A stretch of DNA of 32,034 nucleotides from Rhodanobacteraceae bacterium (GTDB lineage: Bacteria; Acidobacteriota; Terriglobia; Terriglobales; Acidobacteriaceae): assembly GCA_025350865.1 (NCBI GenBank), contig JANXWZ010000051.1, positions 1 through 32,034 on the forward strand, written 5' to 3'. The position numbers and the translations under genes are program-made. Under the pieces are notes generated by a model. It was given only the letters and a program-made list of their open reading frames with translations. It made no database searches and was not told the DNA's origin. Positions 16,754-25,237 of this stretch are shown here, in pieces; position 1 is the stretch's first letter, and the number at the start of each line of letters is the position of its first letter.

Positions 16754-18428
16754 CGGTCGTCACCTCATTTGCGTGCTTTCTTTCAAGCCGTTCGTAGTCG
16801 TAGGCCTCGTAGTCGATCACTGGGACCTCGGTAAAGTTTTCGGTCAACGGGGGCGATTGAATCTGCCATTCGAGGCCCGTCGCCTGCCACGGATTGTTGC
16901 CCGCAATTTCACCGTACTTCAGCGACCACGCCAGGTACAGCAGCGGCAGCGTGAAGCCGACGCCGAGAACAGTCGCACCGGCGGTCGAGAGTACATTCAA
17001 CACCTGGAACTCAGCCGGATACGCGTGGTAGCGGCGCGGCATACCAAGGTAACCGAGGATGAACTGCGGCATGAAGGTCAGGTTGAAGCCGATGAAGCTG
17101 ATGACTGCGGATAGCTTGGAGAGAGGCTCAGAGTACATGCGGCCCGTCATCTTTGGCCACCAGAAGTGAATGCCGGCCAGGAACGCCATCAACATTCCGC
17201 CCACCATGACGTAGTGGAAATGAGCGACGATGAAGTAAGTCTCGGTAAGGTGGATGTCCATGCCGAGCGCGCCGAGGAAGACTCCGGTCAGTCCGCCGAT
17301 GGTGAACAGACCCATGAAGCCGAAGGCGTAGATCATCGGGGTCTCGAAGGTGATGGAACCCTTCTGAAGGGTGAACGCCCAGTTGAAGATCTTGATAGCT
17401 GAAGGGACCGCCACGAGCATCGTCAGCAGCGAGAAGACCAGCGCCGAGTAGTTCGACACGCCCATGATGAACATGTGGTGCGCCCAGACGAAGAATCCGA
17501 ACACTGCGATAGCAACCGAGGAGAAAGCCACGGCCGAGTAGCCGAAGACCCGCTTGCGGCTAAAGGTTGAAATGACCTCCGAGATAACGCCCATTCCCGG
17601 CAAAATCATAATGTAAACGGCGGGATGCGAGTAGAACCAGAAAAGGTGCTGGAAGAGCAGGGGGTCGCCGCCCTTGGTGGGGTCGAAGACGCCGATGCCG
17701 ATCAAGCGCTCCAGTGCGACCAGAACAATCGCAATGGCCAGAACCGGGGTGCCAAGCACCATGAGGATAGAGGCGGCGTAGTTCGACCAGACGAAGAGCG
17801 GCAGACGGAACCACGTCATGCCCGGCGCGCGCATGCGGTGAATCGTCACGATGAAGTTCAGGCCGGTAAAGATCGAGGCAAACCCGGCGACGAAGATTGC
17901 GGTCGCGGCGGTGATGACATGCGTGTTCAGGTAGTGGGTCGAGAGCGGCGTGGTGAAGGTCCAACCCGTGTCGACTCCGCCGAGAACCAGCGCTGCCAGG
18001 GTGAAGGTTCCACCAATCAGGTAGAGATACCAGCTCAGAAGGTTGATCTTAGGGAAGGCAAGGTCCTTTGCACCAATCATGATCGGGATCAAGAAGTTCC
18101 CCAGGGTCGCCGGAACCGACGGAACCAGGAACAGGAAGATCATGATGATGCCGTGCATGGTGAAAAACTTGTTGTAGGTATCGGATGCGACCAGATCGGG
18201 CTGTGGGGTCAGCAATTCGAGTCGAATCAGGCCGGCAAACGCTCCGCCGATGAAGAAGAAGAACGTAATCGAAAACAGATATAGCATAGCGATCCGCTTA
18301 TGGTCGCCAGTCAGCAGCCAGCTCAACATGCCGTCTTCGTTGTTGATGTAGTGCCGCTTCGGCATGGAAGCCGTGCGTTGGTCGGGGAGACTCAGGATCG
18401 TGTTGCTGGAAATCGTTGCTGCACTCAT
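16746..18428 (-). CDS. coxA: Cytochrome c oxidase subunit I (A2-like heme-copper oxidase)
   Basis: Catalytic subunit that reduces O2 to water and pumps protons. Of 560 residues, 12 membrane segments can be traced. Metal ligands: H92 (FTMHGIIM) and H405 for low-spin heme, H268, H317 and H318 for CuB, H403 for heme a3, with Y272 as the cross-linked tyrosine. At the end of the D channel the usual GHPE is replaced by FYSHPAVY (Y266, S267), the mark of A2-type enzymes, so the glutamate of A1 enzymes is missing. The [13 protein letters not shown] block forms the D-channel entrance region. It starts with ATG in a 4-base ATGA overlap with the coxB stop and is overlapped in turn by coxC. The heme type (a or other) is inferred from the family; no heme synthase gene lies in the window. 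Confidence 0.97.
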   Translation of the reverse strand: MSAATISSNTILSLPDQRTASMPKRHYINNEDGMLSWLLTGDHKRIAMLYLFSITFFFFIGGAFAGLIRLELLTPQPDLVASDTYNKFFTMHGIIMIFLFLVPSVPATLGNFLIPIMIGAKDLAFPKINLLSWYLYLIGGTFTLAALVLGGVDTGWTFTTPLSTHYLNTHVITAATAIFVAGFASIFTGLNFIVTIHRMRAPGMTWFRLPLFVWSNYAASILMVLGTPVLAIAIVLVALERLIGIGVFDPTKGGDPLLFQHLFWFYSHPAVYIMILPGMGVISEVISTFSRKRVFGYSAVAFSSVAIAVFGFFVWAHHMFIMGVSNYSALVFSLLTMLVAVPSAIKIFNWAFTLQKGSITFETPMIYAFGFMGLFTIGGLTGVFLGALGMDIHLTETYFIVAHFHYVMVGGMLMAFLAGIHFWWPKMTGRMYSEPLSKLSAVISFIGFNLTFMPQFILGYLGMPRRYHAYPAEFQVLNVLSTAGATVLGVGFTLPLLYLAWSLKYGEIAGNNPWQATGLEWQIQSPPLTENFTEVPVIDYEAYDYERLERKHANEVTTVG

Positions 18429-19468
18429 GGCTTCACCATCCCTGGCGTTGTTGGCGCCGCTAGGTCGGACTGTGAGGTGCCCAGGGTCTGCTGGACACGG
18501 TAATTACTGTTCAACGACTTGATGTATTCCACCAGATCGATCAACCCGTCTTCGCTGATTTGGCCCTGATAGGTCGGCATGATCGGAGCGAATCCGGCTG
18601 TCACATGCTGGGACGGATTCAGGATCGCATCGCGCAGGTAGCCATCGGTAACGAGCACCTGCTGGCCGTTTGTCAGAGTCAACTTGGAGCCGTACACGCC
18701 GGCAAGGTTCGGGCCTCGGGCGGTCGCAGTCCCATTATGGCAGGCGGTGCACTCCATGCTGGCGAACAAACGCTCTCCGTTTTGAGCCAATGACATTCCG
18801 CTGGTCGATTCCTGCGTCCACTTGTCGTAATCTTCCTGGGTCATGGCCGTAACTTCGCCAATCATGCCGGAATGCTTGGTGCCGCAGTACTGGGTGCAGA
18901 AGATGTGGTAGGTGCCGGCATCGGTGGCTTCGAACCAGACGGTTGAGTAGCGGCCCGGAATAACCTCACGCTTGACGCGGAAGTCGGGGATCGAGAAGCT
19001 GTGGAAGACGTCCTGCGAGATCATCGTCAGCTGAACCGGACGGCCGATCGGCACATGCAGCGCGTTGATCTCGTGCTGACCACCGGGATGCTCGGCCTTC
19101 CACATCCACTGCTTGCCGACGACATAAATGTTCATCGAGTTGGCCGGCGGGTTATAGATGCGGAAGTACAGCAACGCGCCCCAGACGAAGGTGACGAGGA
19201 AAATTGCCAGAGGGATGATCGTCCAGGTAGCTTCGAGGAGAGTCGAGCCCTCAATCTGCGTGGCGACAGGGTGAACCGATTTGCGGTAACGGATCGAGAA
19301 GCCGATGACAAGGATGCCTACCAGAACCAGGCCGACAACGGTCATCCCAACCAGGAAAAAGTAGAGTGCGTCAGCCCAGGGGGCAACGGTCGACGCCTCC
19401 CGCGGAAACAGCGCGGAATTGGCCAGCCACTTCGTCAAAAACTGCCACATTACTGGACTAATATGCAT
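18425..19468 (-). CDS. coxB: Cytochrome c oxidase subunit II with fused cytochrome c domain
   Basis: Receives electrons and passes them through CuA to subunit I. Of 347 residues, two membrane segments (about 35-58 and 83-102) are followed by the cupredoxin domain with H156, C191, C195, H199 and M202 ([12 protein letters not shown]) as CuA ligands, and WMWK as the aromatic entry patch. The position normally Glu in CxExC is Gln193; the native ligand there is a backbone carbonyl, so CuA should still form. A C-terminal class I cytochrome c domain carries C240-x2-C243-H244 and a likely axial Met in APIMPTY (M297), making this a caa3-type subunit. The tail beyond 320 is low-complexity. An AAGGG site before the ATG overlaps the SCO stop region (2-base gap). 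It probably takes electrons from the ActA/ActE hemes. Confidence 0.95.
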   Translation of the reverse strand: MHISPVMWQFLTKWLANSALFPREASTVAPWADALYFFLVGMTVVGLVLVGILVIGFSIRYRKSVHPVATQIEGSTLLEATWTIIPLAIFLVTFVWGALLYFRIYNPPANSMNIYVVGKQWMWKAEHPGGQHEINALHVPIGRPVQLTMISQDVFHSFSIPDFRVKREVIPGRYSTVWFEATDAGTYHIFCTQYCGTKHSGMIGEVTAMTQEDYDKWTQESTSGMSLAQNGERLFASMECTACHNGTATARGPNLAGVYGSKLTLTNGQQVLVTDGYLRDAILNPSQHVTAGFAPIMPTYQGQISEDGLIDLVEYIKSLNSNYRVQQTLGTSQSDLAAPTTPGMVKP

Positions 19469-19470
19469 CG

Positions 19471-20412
19471 TTACCCTTTGTCCTTGTCGTTCAAGTCCCG
19501 GTCGTTCTCGCTGGCTGTCAGGCGATGATCGCGCCCCAGCTTGAGGTCCCTGCGAAACATTACAAACATAAATCCGCCCAGGCCGGCCATCGTCACCATC
19601 CCACCCAATTGCACCACCCGCGCCACGATAATCGAGTGTTTGTTGGTCTCGGGATCGTAGTGGTAGCAGTACGTCAGGATGTTGGCGACCGGCGAACCGA
19701 TCTTGTTGCCGGAGGCTTCGATCAGCCCAAGCAGCATGTCTTTGGGCGAATACTCAACGCCCAGGTAGTACTGAGCCAGCTTTCCGCTGGCGGTGACGAG
19801 CTCAATCGAGCTTGCATGGGCGAATTGAGAAAGCGTGCCATCGGGGCCCGGGACTCGGACGTATCCAAAGCCTACGGCGTTGGTTACGGCGTCGATTGCG
19901 GGCTGCTTGCCGGTAAGAAAGTGCCAGCCGGATGCGGTCTCGGGTCGCCCGTAGCGCTTCAGATAGAAAGCCTTCTTCTTGGCGGCCAACTCTGGAGTCT
20001 CGGTCGGGTCGATGCTGATCACGATGATGTTGAAGTCGGGACCCGGATTGAGGTGGACCATCTCCAGCGAGCTCGTGAGGCCGTCGAGCTCTTCCGAGCA
20101 GAGCATCGGGCAGTTGAAGTAAACCATCGCAAGCACGGCCGGCTTGCTGCCGAAGTAGTCGGACAGCGTGACCGCCTTGCCCGTTTCGTCGACGAAGGAG
20201 GCATCGAGCGGAAGTTGCTGGTTAAGGTGCTGCGAAACCTGAACGCCCTTGAGCACCTTCGGAAGCTCGTCGCCACGATTCTCGCCCTGCTGCTTGTCGC
20301 CGTAGGAGGACACCTGCGCGTAGCCGGCTGAACACAGCAGGGCACAGTTTAGTAGACCGGCAAAGATGGCCGCTCTGCTTACTGTCCGTCGAGTTGTGTG
20401 CCACTGGTGCAT
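19471..20412 (-). CDS. SCO1/SenC-family copper chaperone with C-terminal membrane anchor
   Basis: Delivers copper to, or keeps reduced, the CuA site of oxidase subunit II. Of 313 residues: signal sequence (about 12-32), then a thioredoxin-like domain with the copper motif C101-PML-C105 and the distant ligand H199 (FAHASSIEL). Other landmarks are VYFNCPMLC, ISIDPTETP and GWHFLTG. Two features exceed a minimal SCO protein: a conserved-looking CYHYDPETNKHS segment at about 249-260, and a C-terminal hydrophobic stretch (about 268-286) with a charged tail. It is therefore probably anchored by its C-terminus with the fold in the periplasm. The start has TAGGAG 5 bases upstream. It lies 22 bases after the unknown 237-residue gene and 2 bases before coxB, in the position expected for CuA assembly. 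Confidence 0.9.
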   Translation of the reverse strand: MHQWHTTRRTVSRAAIFAGLLNCALLCSAGYAQVSSYGDKQQGENRGDELPKVLKGVQVSQHLNQQLPLDASFVDETGKAVTLSDYFGSKPAVLAMVYFNCPMLCSEELDGLTSSLEMVHLNPGPDFNIIVISIDPTETPELAAKKKAFYLKRYGRPETASGWHFLTGKQPAIDAVTNAVGFGYVRVPGPDGTLSQFAHASSIELVTASGKLAQYYLGVEYSPKDMLLGLIEASGNKIGSPVANILTYCYHYDPETNKHSIIVARVVQLGGMVTMAGLGGFMFVMFRRDLKLGRDHRLTASENDRDLNDKDKG

Positions 20413-20434
20413 AGTGCTCCTATTGGTACAGAAA

Positions 20435-21148
20435 CTATTTTGCTGGCTTCAGCTCAGCGTGTTCGGCGCCCTCGGCCTTGCCGAAGTCCAGTCGCTGCTG
20501 CCGCGCTTCAATCTGGGTCAACTCATAGCCGGTACGTGCGAACCCGGTCGTGAGAGGAACCTGCGGGGCTGGATCGACGTCATAAGCGAGTTTCGTAGCG
20601 GTGGCCGTAGAGGGGGTAACCGGAAGTCCCTTGGCGGCGATCAACTCCATCGCGCGGCCGATCGGGATGCGGAGTCCCTCGCCCGGTGCGCTGCTGTAGT
20701 GGTCCAGCAGTAGATCTTCGCGAGCATGCAGCTCGTATGTGGCGTGATTGCCATCGTCCGCATCCAACCGCGGCTGCGGGAAGGCATCGGTCATCTGCTT
20801 GAATTCCTGCTGCTGAATTGCGGCGTTGCTCTTCAGATCCTCACGCTTGCCGTTGTTGGCCAGCGCTCCGGCAAAGATGTTGTTCTTCTGATGCCACTTG
20901 TCGGTCTTGCCGTCCATCTGTTCCAGGCCGGAGTTGATGACGCGACCCATGAGAAAGCAGAAGAAGAAAAAGATGATGACGAACCCAAACAGACCGCCGA
21001 GAAACACGACGATGCCACTGGCGTTAACGTCGGTCATCTCATAGCCTGCGGCCTTGCTATCCGCGTTGGTATCTGAGGCATCTACTACCACGCCGTCGGC
21101 TGGAGTTGCGTAGTCGTCGGTTGGCTTGTTCCCGTGATCAGTGGGCAT
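20435..21148 (-). CDS. Uncharacterised single-span membrane protein of the ACIII/oxidase operon
   Basis: 237 residues; no named family. A hydrophilic, acidic N-terminus (about 1-40) ends in YEMTDVNASG and runs into one strong membrane segment (about 45-68, very Phe-rich). A soluble domain of about 165 residues follows, likely periplasmic, containing PQPRLDADD, then LHAREDLLLDHYSS and the compact block LRIPIGRAMELIAAKGLPV (about 172-190). From memory, a YExxDV-transmembrane-PRLQ-RIPIxRAMxLLAxRGLP layout recurs in acidobacterial proteins next to SCO and oxidase genes, but I cannot verify this here. No Cys or heme motif occurs in the soluble part. The gene overlaps the end of actF by 11 bases with GGAG before its ATG, so it is made together with the complex. 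Candidate accessory subunit or assembly factor; function unknown. Confidence 0.82.
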   Translation of the reverse strand: MPTDHGNKPTDDYATPADGVVVDASDTNADSKAAGYEMTDVNASGIVVFLGGLFGFVIIFFFFCFLMGRVINSGLEQMDGKTDKWHQKNNIFAGALANNGKREDLKSNAAIQQQEFKQMTDAFPQPRLDADDGNHATYELHAREDLLLDHYSSAPGEGLRIPIGRAMELIAAKGLPVTPSTATATKLAYDVDPAPQVPLTTGFARTGYELTQIEARQQRLDFGKAEGAEHAELKPAK

Positions 21149-22457
21149 GTTCAGGCTCCAGCATTTCCGCGAGGTGCGGATCGTTGATGTTCACCAGCGG
21201 ACGTTGCGCCAGTTGATAGAAGAAGTAGTAAGCCCACGCCGAAATTACGGCAAGTGGAACGGTTACGTAGGCGAGAACGCTAAGGCCTTCGCTGCTGAAC
21301 CGGGAAGCCGCATCGTGGAAGTTCGGTTCAATGATCCAGAACATATCCACGCAGCGGGCGAACAGCATAAACATCACGACGGCGGACAGGCGCTTTTTGT
21401 CGCGCTTAAGGTTGCGCGAGAGAAGCAGGCAGAAGGGAATCAGCCAGTGACAAACAAAGTCCGCGGTGCAGATGACCCACCAGCCGCCCCGAATGCGCGC
21501 GAGATACCACGGAATCTCGTCTGGAACGTTGCCAGACCAGATGATGAGGAACTCCGCGAAGGTCAGGTAAATATTCAACATCACAAACGCAAAGATGAAC
21601 TTTCCGAGGTCATGCTGTTCGGTTGTCCGGAGCAGCGTCTTCATCGGCTCAACCTTTGACAGCAGGATCACAGTAAGGATGCTGAGCGCAAGCACTGCAT
21701 ATCCCTGGCCGACCAGGAACTTGAGGCCCCAGATCGAGCTGTACCACGTGACATCAAGCGACATGATCCAAAGCAGAGCGGCATCGGTTAGAAGGACAAC
21801 GTAGACGAAGATGCAGGGGCCAGAGAGATTTTCGAAGCGGACACGCCATTTGTCGTAGCTGGCCGGGGTGTTGCGGGCAGGATCGGCATCGCGCTCCAGC
21901 GACCACTTGTTCAACAGATACGTGATAAGACCCAGGATGCCGAAAATAACGAGCGTCTGAATGATGGCGGCGGTCGGGTTGAGCATCGCGTGCTTCGCGT
22001 TGGCGGTGAGTTGCTGTTCCTTGGTCATCAGGCCAGCGGCGAAGGCTTTCGCGGTCGCTTCGGAATTTGGGAACGCCCACCACTGATACAGGTGGCCAGC
22101 GAAGATACCAATGGGAACGACCATCGCTACAACAAGCCAATAGGTGCGAGTCATCGCTTCGAGCGGCCGACGCAGCAGCATGCCCCACTTACCGCCGGAC
22201 ACATACTGCAGCATCAGCATCACAAGCCCGCCCCCGAAGAAGGAGAAGCAGATCATGAAGCCGAGCAGGTAGGCGCGCAGGATGTGAGCCTTGCCAAAGG
22301 GAAGCGCCAGGAATGCCAGCGAGATCACGGCCGACACGGCGAAGACGATCAATGCGCGCTTCCGCCAGGCCGAGAGGATCTCCGGAGAGTTCAGCGACGC
22401 CGGGAGCGTGCGTGGTCCGTGGTGCCCCGCTTCGTGTTGTTCGTGTCCAGATGCCAT
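21138..22457 (-). CDS. actF: Alternative Complex III subunit ActF (NrfD-like quinol-binding membrane subunit)
   Basis: Second large membrane subunit of the quinol:cytochrome c oxidoreductase ACIII, related to ActC and NrfD/PsrC. From ATG 22457 it is 439 residues with about ten hydrophobic segments, starting at ALIVFAVSAVISLAFLALPF and including YVVLLTDAALLWIMSLDVTW, FIFAFVMLNIYLTFAEFLII, WWVICTADFVCHWLIPFCLL and LAYVTVPLAVISAWAYYFFY. The residues SGGKWGMLLRRPLEAMTRTY and TWYSSIWGLKFLVGQGYAVL are typical of ActF. The longest frame begins three codons earlier at a TTG (22466); ATG is preferred. The short N-terminal tail (ASGHEQHEAGHHG) is His-rich. About 49 bases separate it from actE, the largest gap in the act part; downstream it overlaps the next gene by 11 bases. 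Confidence 0.93.
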   Translation of the reverse strand: MASGHEQHEAGHHGPRTLPASLNSPEILSAWRKRALIVFAVSAVISLAFLALPFGKAHILRAYLLGFMICFSFFGGGLVMLMLQYVSGGKWGMLLRRPLEAMTRTYWLVVAMVVPIGIFAGHLYQWWAFPNSEATAKAFAAGLMTKEQQLTANAKHAMLNPTAAIIQTLVIFGILGLITYLLNKWSLERDADPARNTPASYDKWRVRFENLSGPCIFVYVVLLTDAALLWIMSLDVTWYSSIWGLKFLVGQGYAVLALSILTVILLSKVEPMKTLLRTTEQHDLGKFIFAFVMLNIYLTFAEFLIIWSGNVPDEIPWYLARIRGGWWVICTADFVCHWLIPFCLLLSRNLKRDKKRLSAVVMFMLFARCVDMFWIIEPNFHDAASRFSSEGLSVLAYVTVPLAVISAWAYYFFYQLAQRPLVNINDPHLAEMLEPEHAH

Positions 22458-22506
22458 GCTGTTCAAGCCTTCAAAAAAATCGATTTGGTTGCCGTGTGCT
22501 GCATTT

Positions 22507-23265
22507 CTACTTTGGTGTCGCGGTGGTGGTCGTTGCTGCGGGAGCCATTTTTGTCGGGATGACGTAAGGTTCGCCGGTCGGGGTGCCTGTCGCGGCGGTG
22601 GGTGGAAGGCCCCAATCGGAGCCGAACCCGGACGGTAGACCTTCGCTGACCGCGATATCGGTCAGCGGCTGCACATGTTCACTTGCTGGCACGTCGGCCT
22701 GGTCGGCATTTTGGCTCAACTGTAGAGCCTTGATGTAGGCGACGATCGCCCAACGGTCGACTGGCGTGATCTGTGCCGAGTAGTCGGGCATCGCACCGTA
22801 GCCGTTGCTGATTACGCTGTAAAAGTGGCCCAGCGGGGCAACCTGGAGGCGCGGAGTATGGAAGTTGCCAGCCTTGGAGTAGCCGCGTTGCACAATCATG
22901 CCGGCACCATTGCCAACCCGCGAGTGGCATGCGGTGCAGTAGACGTTGTACCGCTCCTGGCCGCGCTGCAAGACTTCCATTGTCACCGGAAACGGCATGG
23001 TCGTGCCTTCTGCGCCGTTGATCACGCCGGTATAGAAGTAGCTATCCTCGTGGAGCTGATTGCGGGCGACGGTGTTTTCGACCTGGGGGCGCGCCGAGCG
23101 GCCGTCAGCGAAGAACGTCGTCCCGCGCTGCGGAATGAACTTCGGCTGATTGTGCATATCCTGGCGGCAGCCCGCGAGGACCACAACGCTCGCCAGCGAA
23201 ACCATCGCTGCGATTCTCTTGCCACTCTTTACTGAGCCTTGCATGTTGAGAGCCGGTACCTGCAT
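22507..23265 (-). CDS. actE: Alternative Complex III subunit ActE (mono-heme cytochrome c lipoprotein)
   Basis: Periplasmic mono-heme cytochrome c subunit of ACIII, likely relaying electrons toward the oxidase. Of 252 residues, a signal sequence ends in the lipobox VLAGC (C33 is the lipidated residue). The typical DMHNQPKF, SARPQVENTVA and YFYTG blocks follow, then a class I cytochrome domain with C110-TA-C113-H114 and a likely axial Met in GYGAMPDYS (M159). VDRWAIVAYIKALQLSQN is the closing helix. The tail after 200 is Pro/Thr/Ala-rich. The stop of actD and this ATG form a TAATG junction, giving translational coupling. Length and order match ActE in known act operons. Confidence 0.93.
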   Translation of the reverse strand: MQVPALNMQGSVKSGKRIAAMVSLASVVVLAGCRQDMHNQPKFIPQRGTTFFADGRSARPQVENTVARNQLHEDSYFYTGVINGAEGTTMPFPVTMEVLQRGQERYNVYCTACHSRVGNGAGMIVQRGYSKAGNFHTPRLQVAPLGHFYSVISNGYGAMPDYSAQITPVDRWAIVAYIKALQLSQNADQADVPASEHVQPLTDIAVSEGLPSGFGSDWGLPPTAATGTPTGEPYVIPTKMAPAATTTTATPK

Positions 23266-23807
23266 TAGTGGTCTACCTCCACCACGGAAACCGCGGGGAA
23301 TGTTTCAAGGAACGCCCGGGTCTCGATGATCGAGAACTTGGGGTCGTGGGCCTCGAGGCATAGAAAGAACTTGTCGGTGGTGGCACCATTGCGGAAATTG
23401 GGTGCGTTAAGAACTGGATGGTAGAGCTGCGGCAGGCCGTTGAGGGCGATCATCCCAAACGCCGCCGAGAGGCCGGCGAACAGAATCGTCCACTCATACG
23501 CTGGAATGATGAAGGCTGGCCAGCTCCACAGGGGACGGCCCGCGATATTGAGCGGATAGCCCCACACATTGATCCAGGTCTCCATCAGGAACGCAGTCGT
23601 CACACCCATCACGCCGCCCAACAGGCAGAGGAGGGGGACCCGGGTCTCGTGAAAGTGCAACGCTTCAGCAGCTTCTTCGACCGGGTACGGGGTGTAGCAC
23701 TCCATCCGGCGATAGCCCGCTGCGCGAGCAGCTTCGGTCGCTTCCACAAGTTCCGTCGGCGTATTGAACTCAGCCATGAGCCCGTAAATTCCTTCGCGTG
23801 GCGGCAT
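23265..23807 (-). CDS. actD: Alternative Complex III subunit ActD (DUF3341)
   Basis: Small membrane subunit of ACIII. The 180 residues show the DUF3341 layout: a ferredoxin-fold-like N-terminal soluble part (IYGLMAEFNTPTELVEATEA, YRRMECYTPYPVEE), then two hydrophobic segments (VPLLCLLGGVMGVTTAFLME and EWTILFAGLSAAFGMIALNG) joined by a loop with YPLNIAGRPLWSWPAFI. The C-terminus after LPQLYHPVLN is soluble again. In solved ACIII structures ActD embraces the membrane subunit ActC and carries no cofactor, which fits the absence of Cys or heme motifs. Its ATG shares a TAATG junction with actC and its stop shares one with actE. Confidence 0.93.
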   Translation of the reverse strand: MPPREGIYGLMAEFNTPTELVEATEAARAAGYRRMECYTPYPVEEAAEALHFHETRVPLLCLLGGVMGVTTAFLMETWINVWGYPLNIAGRPLWSWPAFIIPAYEWTILFAGLSAAFGMIALNGLPQLYHPVLNAPNFRNGATTDKFFLCLEAHDPKFSIIETRAFLETFPAVSVVEVDH

Positions 23808-25237
23808 TAACTGGCCTCCTGACTGACTACTTCAGCGTTTTGGTGGCCCTTGCGAACCTTCGTTTGCGGCAGCATCATCTTGATTTCAGACATTGGAATC
23901 ATCGGCAGCAGGCGGATGAAGAGGAAGAAGAGCAGCGTAAACAGTCCCATCGTGCCGACGTAGATCATGTAGTCCCACTTGGTGGCGCGGTAGGTTCCCC
24001 AGCTTGACGGCAGGTAGTCGCGGTAGAGGCTGGTGACGACGATGACGAAGCGCTCAAACCACATGCCGGTGTTGACGACAATTGAGATGAAGAACAGCCA
24101 GGCGACGTTGACCCGCAACTTTCGCAACCACAGAGAGGTCAGCGGAATCACGATATTCGTGGCGATGAGAATCCAATACGCCCAGCCCATCGGGCCGAAC
24201 ATGCGGTTCCACATCATGAAGAATTCCCAGTGGCTGGCCGAGAACCAGCTCATGAAGACTTCCATGCCGTACCCGTAGGCTACGATGCCGCCGGTCGCGA
24301 GCATCACCTTGGCCATGTTGTCCAGGTGGCGGAGCGTGACGAAGTCTTCCATGTGGTAGAACTTGCGGATCGGAATGGCCAGAGTCAGCACCATCGCGAA
24401 GCCGGAGTAGACGGCACCCGCAACGAAGTAAGGCGGGAAGATGGTGGTGTGCCAACCGGCGAGTGATGCCACCGCGAAGTCGAAGCTGATGACCGTGTGT
24501 ACCGAAAGAACTAGCGGAGTAGAGAGACCCGCCAGAAGGAGTGATGCCGACTCGTAGCGAATCCAGTGGCGAGTCGAGCCGCGCCAGCCGAGCGACAGCA
24601 GACCGTAGCCATAGCGGGCGAGCGGCGTAACGGCGCGATCACGGAGAGTTCCGAAGTCGGGAATCATGCCGATGTACCAGAACACGATCGAGATGGTCGC
24701 GTACGTGGAGACTGCGAACACGTCCCAGGCCAGTGGGCTGCGGAACTGCGGCCAGACGTTCATCGTGTTGGGGTACGGGAACAGCCAGTACGCGAGCCAC
24801 GGACGTCCGACGTGGATCAGCGGGAAGGTACCGGCGCAGACCACGGCGAAGATGGTCATCGCTTCAGCGAAGCGGTTGATCGAGTTACGCCAGGTCTGCT
24901 TGAAGAGCAGCAGGATGGCAGAGATCAGCGTGCCGGCGTGGCCGATACCGATCCACCACACGAAGTTGATGATGGCGAAGCCCCAGGCGCCGGGGATGGT
25001 GACGCCCCAGATGCCGACGCCCTTGAGGAACAGCCACGTGATGCCGACCACCACACCCATCGCCACGCCGCCGCCGACGATCAGGCCGAAGAACCAGCCC
25101 AGCGGCGTGTTCGACGAGAGAACGATTCCGGCGATCTTCTGCGTGACCGACTTGAAGTTATGGCCGGGCGCGATGACCGAATATTCGCCCGTTGCGGGAT
25201 CGATGTTCGGGTCGATGATGGGTTCTTTGGTAGCCAT
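23807..25237 (-). CDS. actC: Alternative Complex III subunit ActC (NrfD/PsrC-like quinol oxidase membrane subunit)
   Basis: Integral membrane subunit that is thought to bind quinol and couple its oxidation to proton movement. Of 476 residues, about ten hydrophobic segments can be followed from GWFFGLIVGGGVAMGVVVGI to MGLFTLLFFLFIRLLPMIPM. ActC landmarks are VWWIGIGHAGTLISAILLLF, WRNSINRFAEAMTIFAVVCA, HVGRPWLAYWLFPYPNTM, VHTVISFDFAVASLAGWHTT, FPPYFVAGAVYSGFAMVLTL and WFERFVIVVTSLYRDYLPSS. The gene begins right after the actB stop (no gap) and ends in a TAATG junction with actD. ActC and ActF are paralogous; this is the longer one, placed next to the iron-sulfur subunit as in all act operons I know. 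Confidence 0.96.
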   Translation of the reverse strand: MATKEPIIDPNIDPATGEYSVIAPGHNFKSVTQKIAGIVLSSNTPLGWFFGLIVGGGVAMGVVVGITWLFLKGVGIWGVTIPGAWGFAIINFVWWIGIGHAGTLISAILLLFKQTWRNSINRFAEAMTIFAVVCAGTFPLIHVGRPWLAYWLFPYPNTMNVWPQFRSPLAWDVFAVSTYATISIVFWYIGMIPDFGTLRDRAVTPLARYGYGLLSLGWRGSTRHWIRYESASLLLAGLSTPLVLSVHTVISFDFAVASLAGWHTTIFPPYFVAGAVYSGFAMVLTLAIPIRKFYHMEDFVTLRHLDNMAKVMLATGGIVAYGYGMEVFMSWFSASHWEFFMMWNRMFGPMGWAYWILIATNIVIPLTSLWLRKLRVNVAWLFFISIVVNTGMWFERFVIVVTSLYRDYLPSSWGTYRATKWDYMIYVGTMGLFTLLFFLFIRLLPMIPMSEIKMMLPQTKVRKGHQNAEVVSQEAS

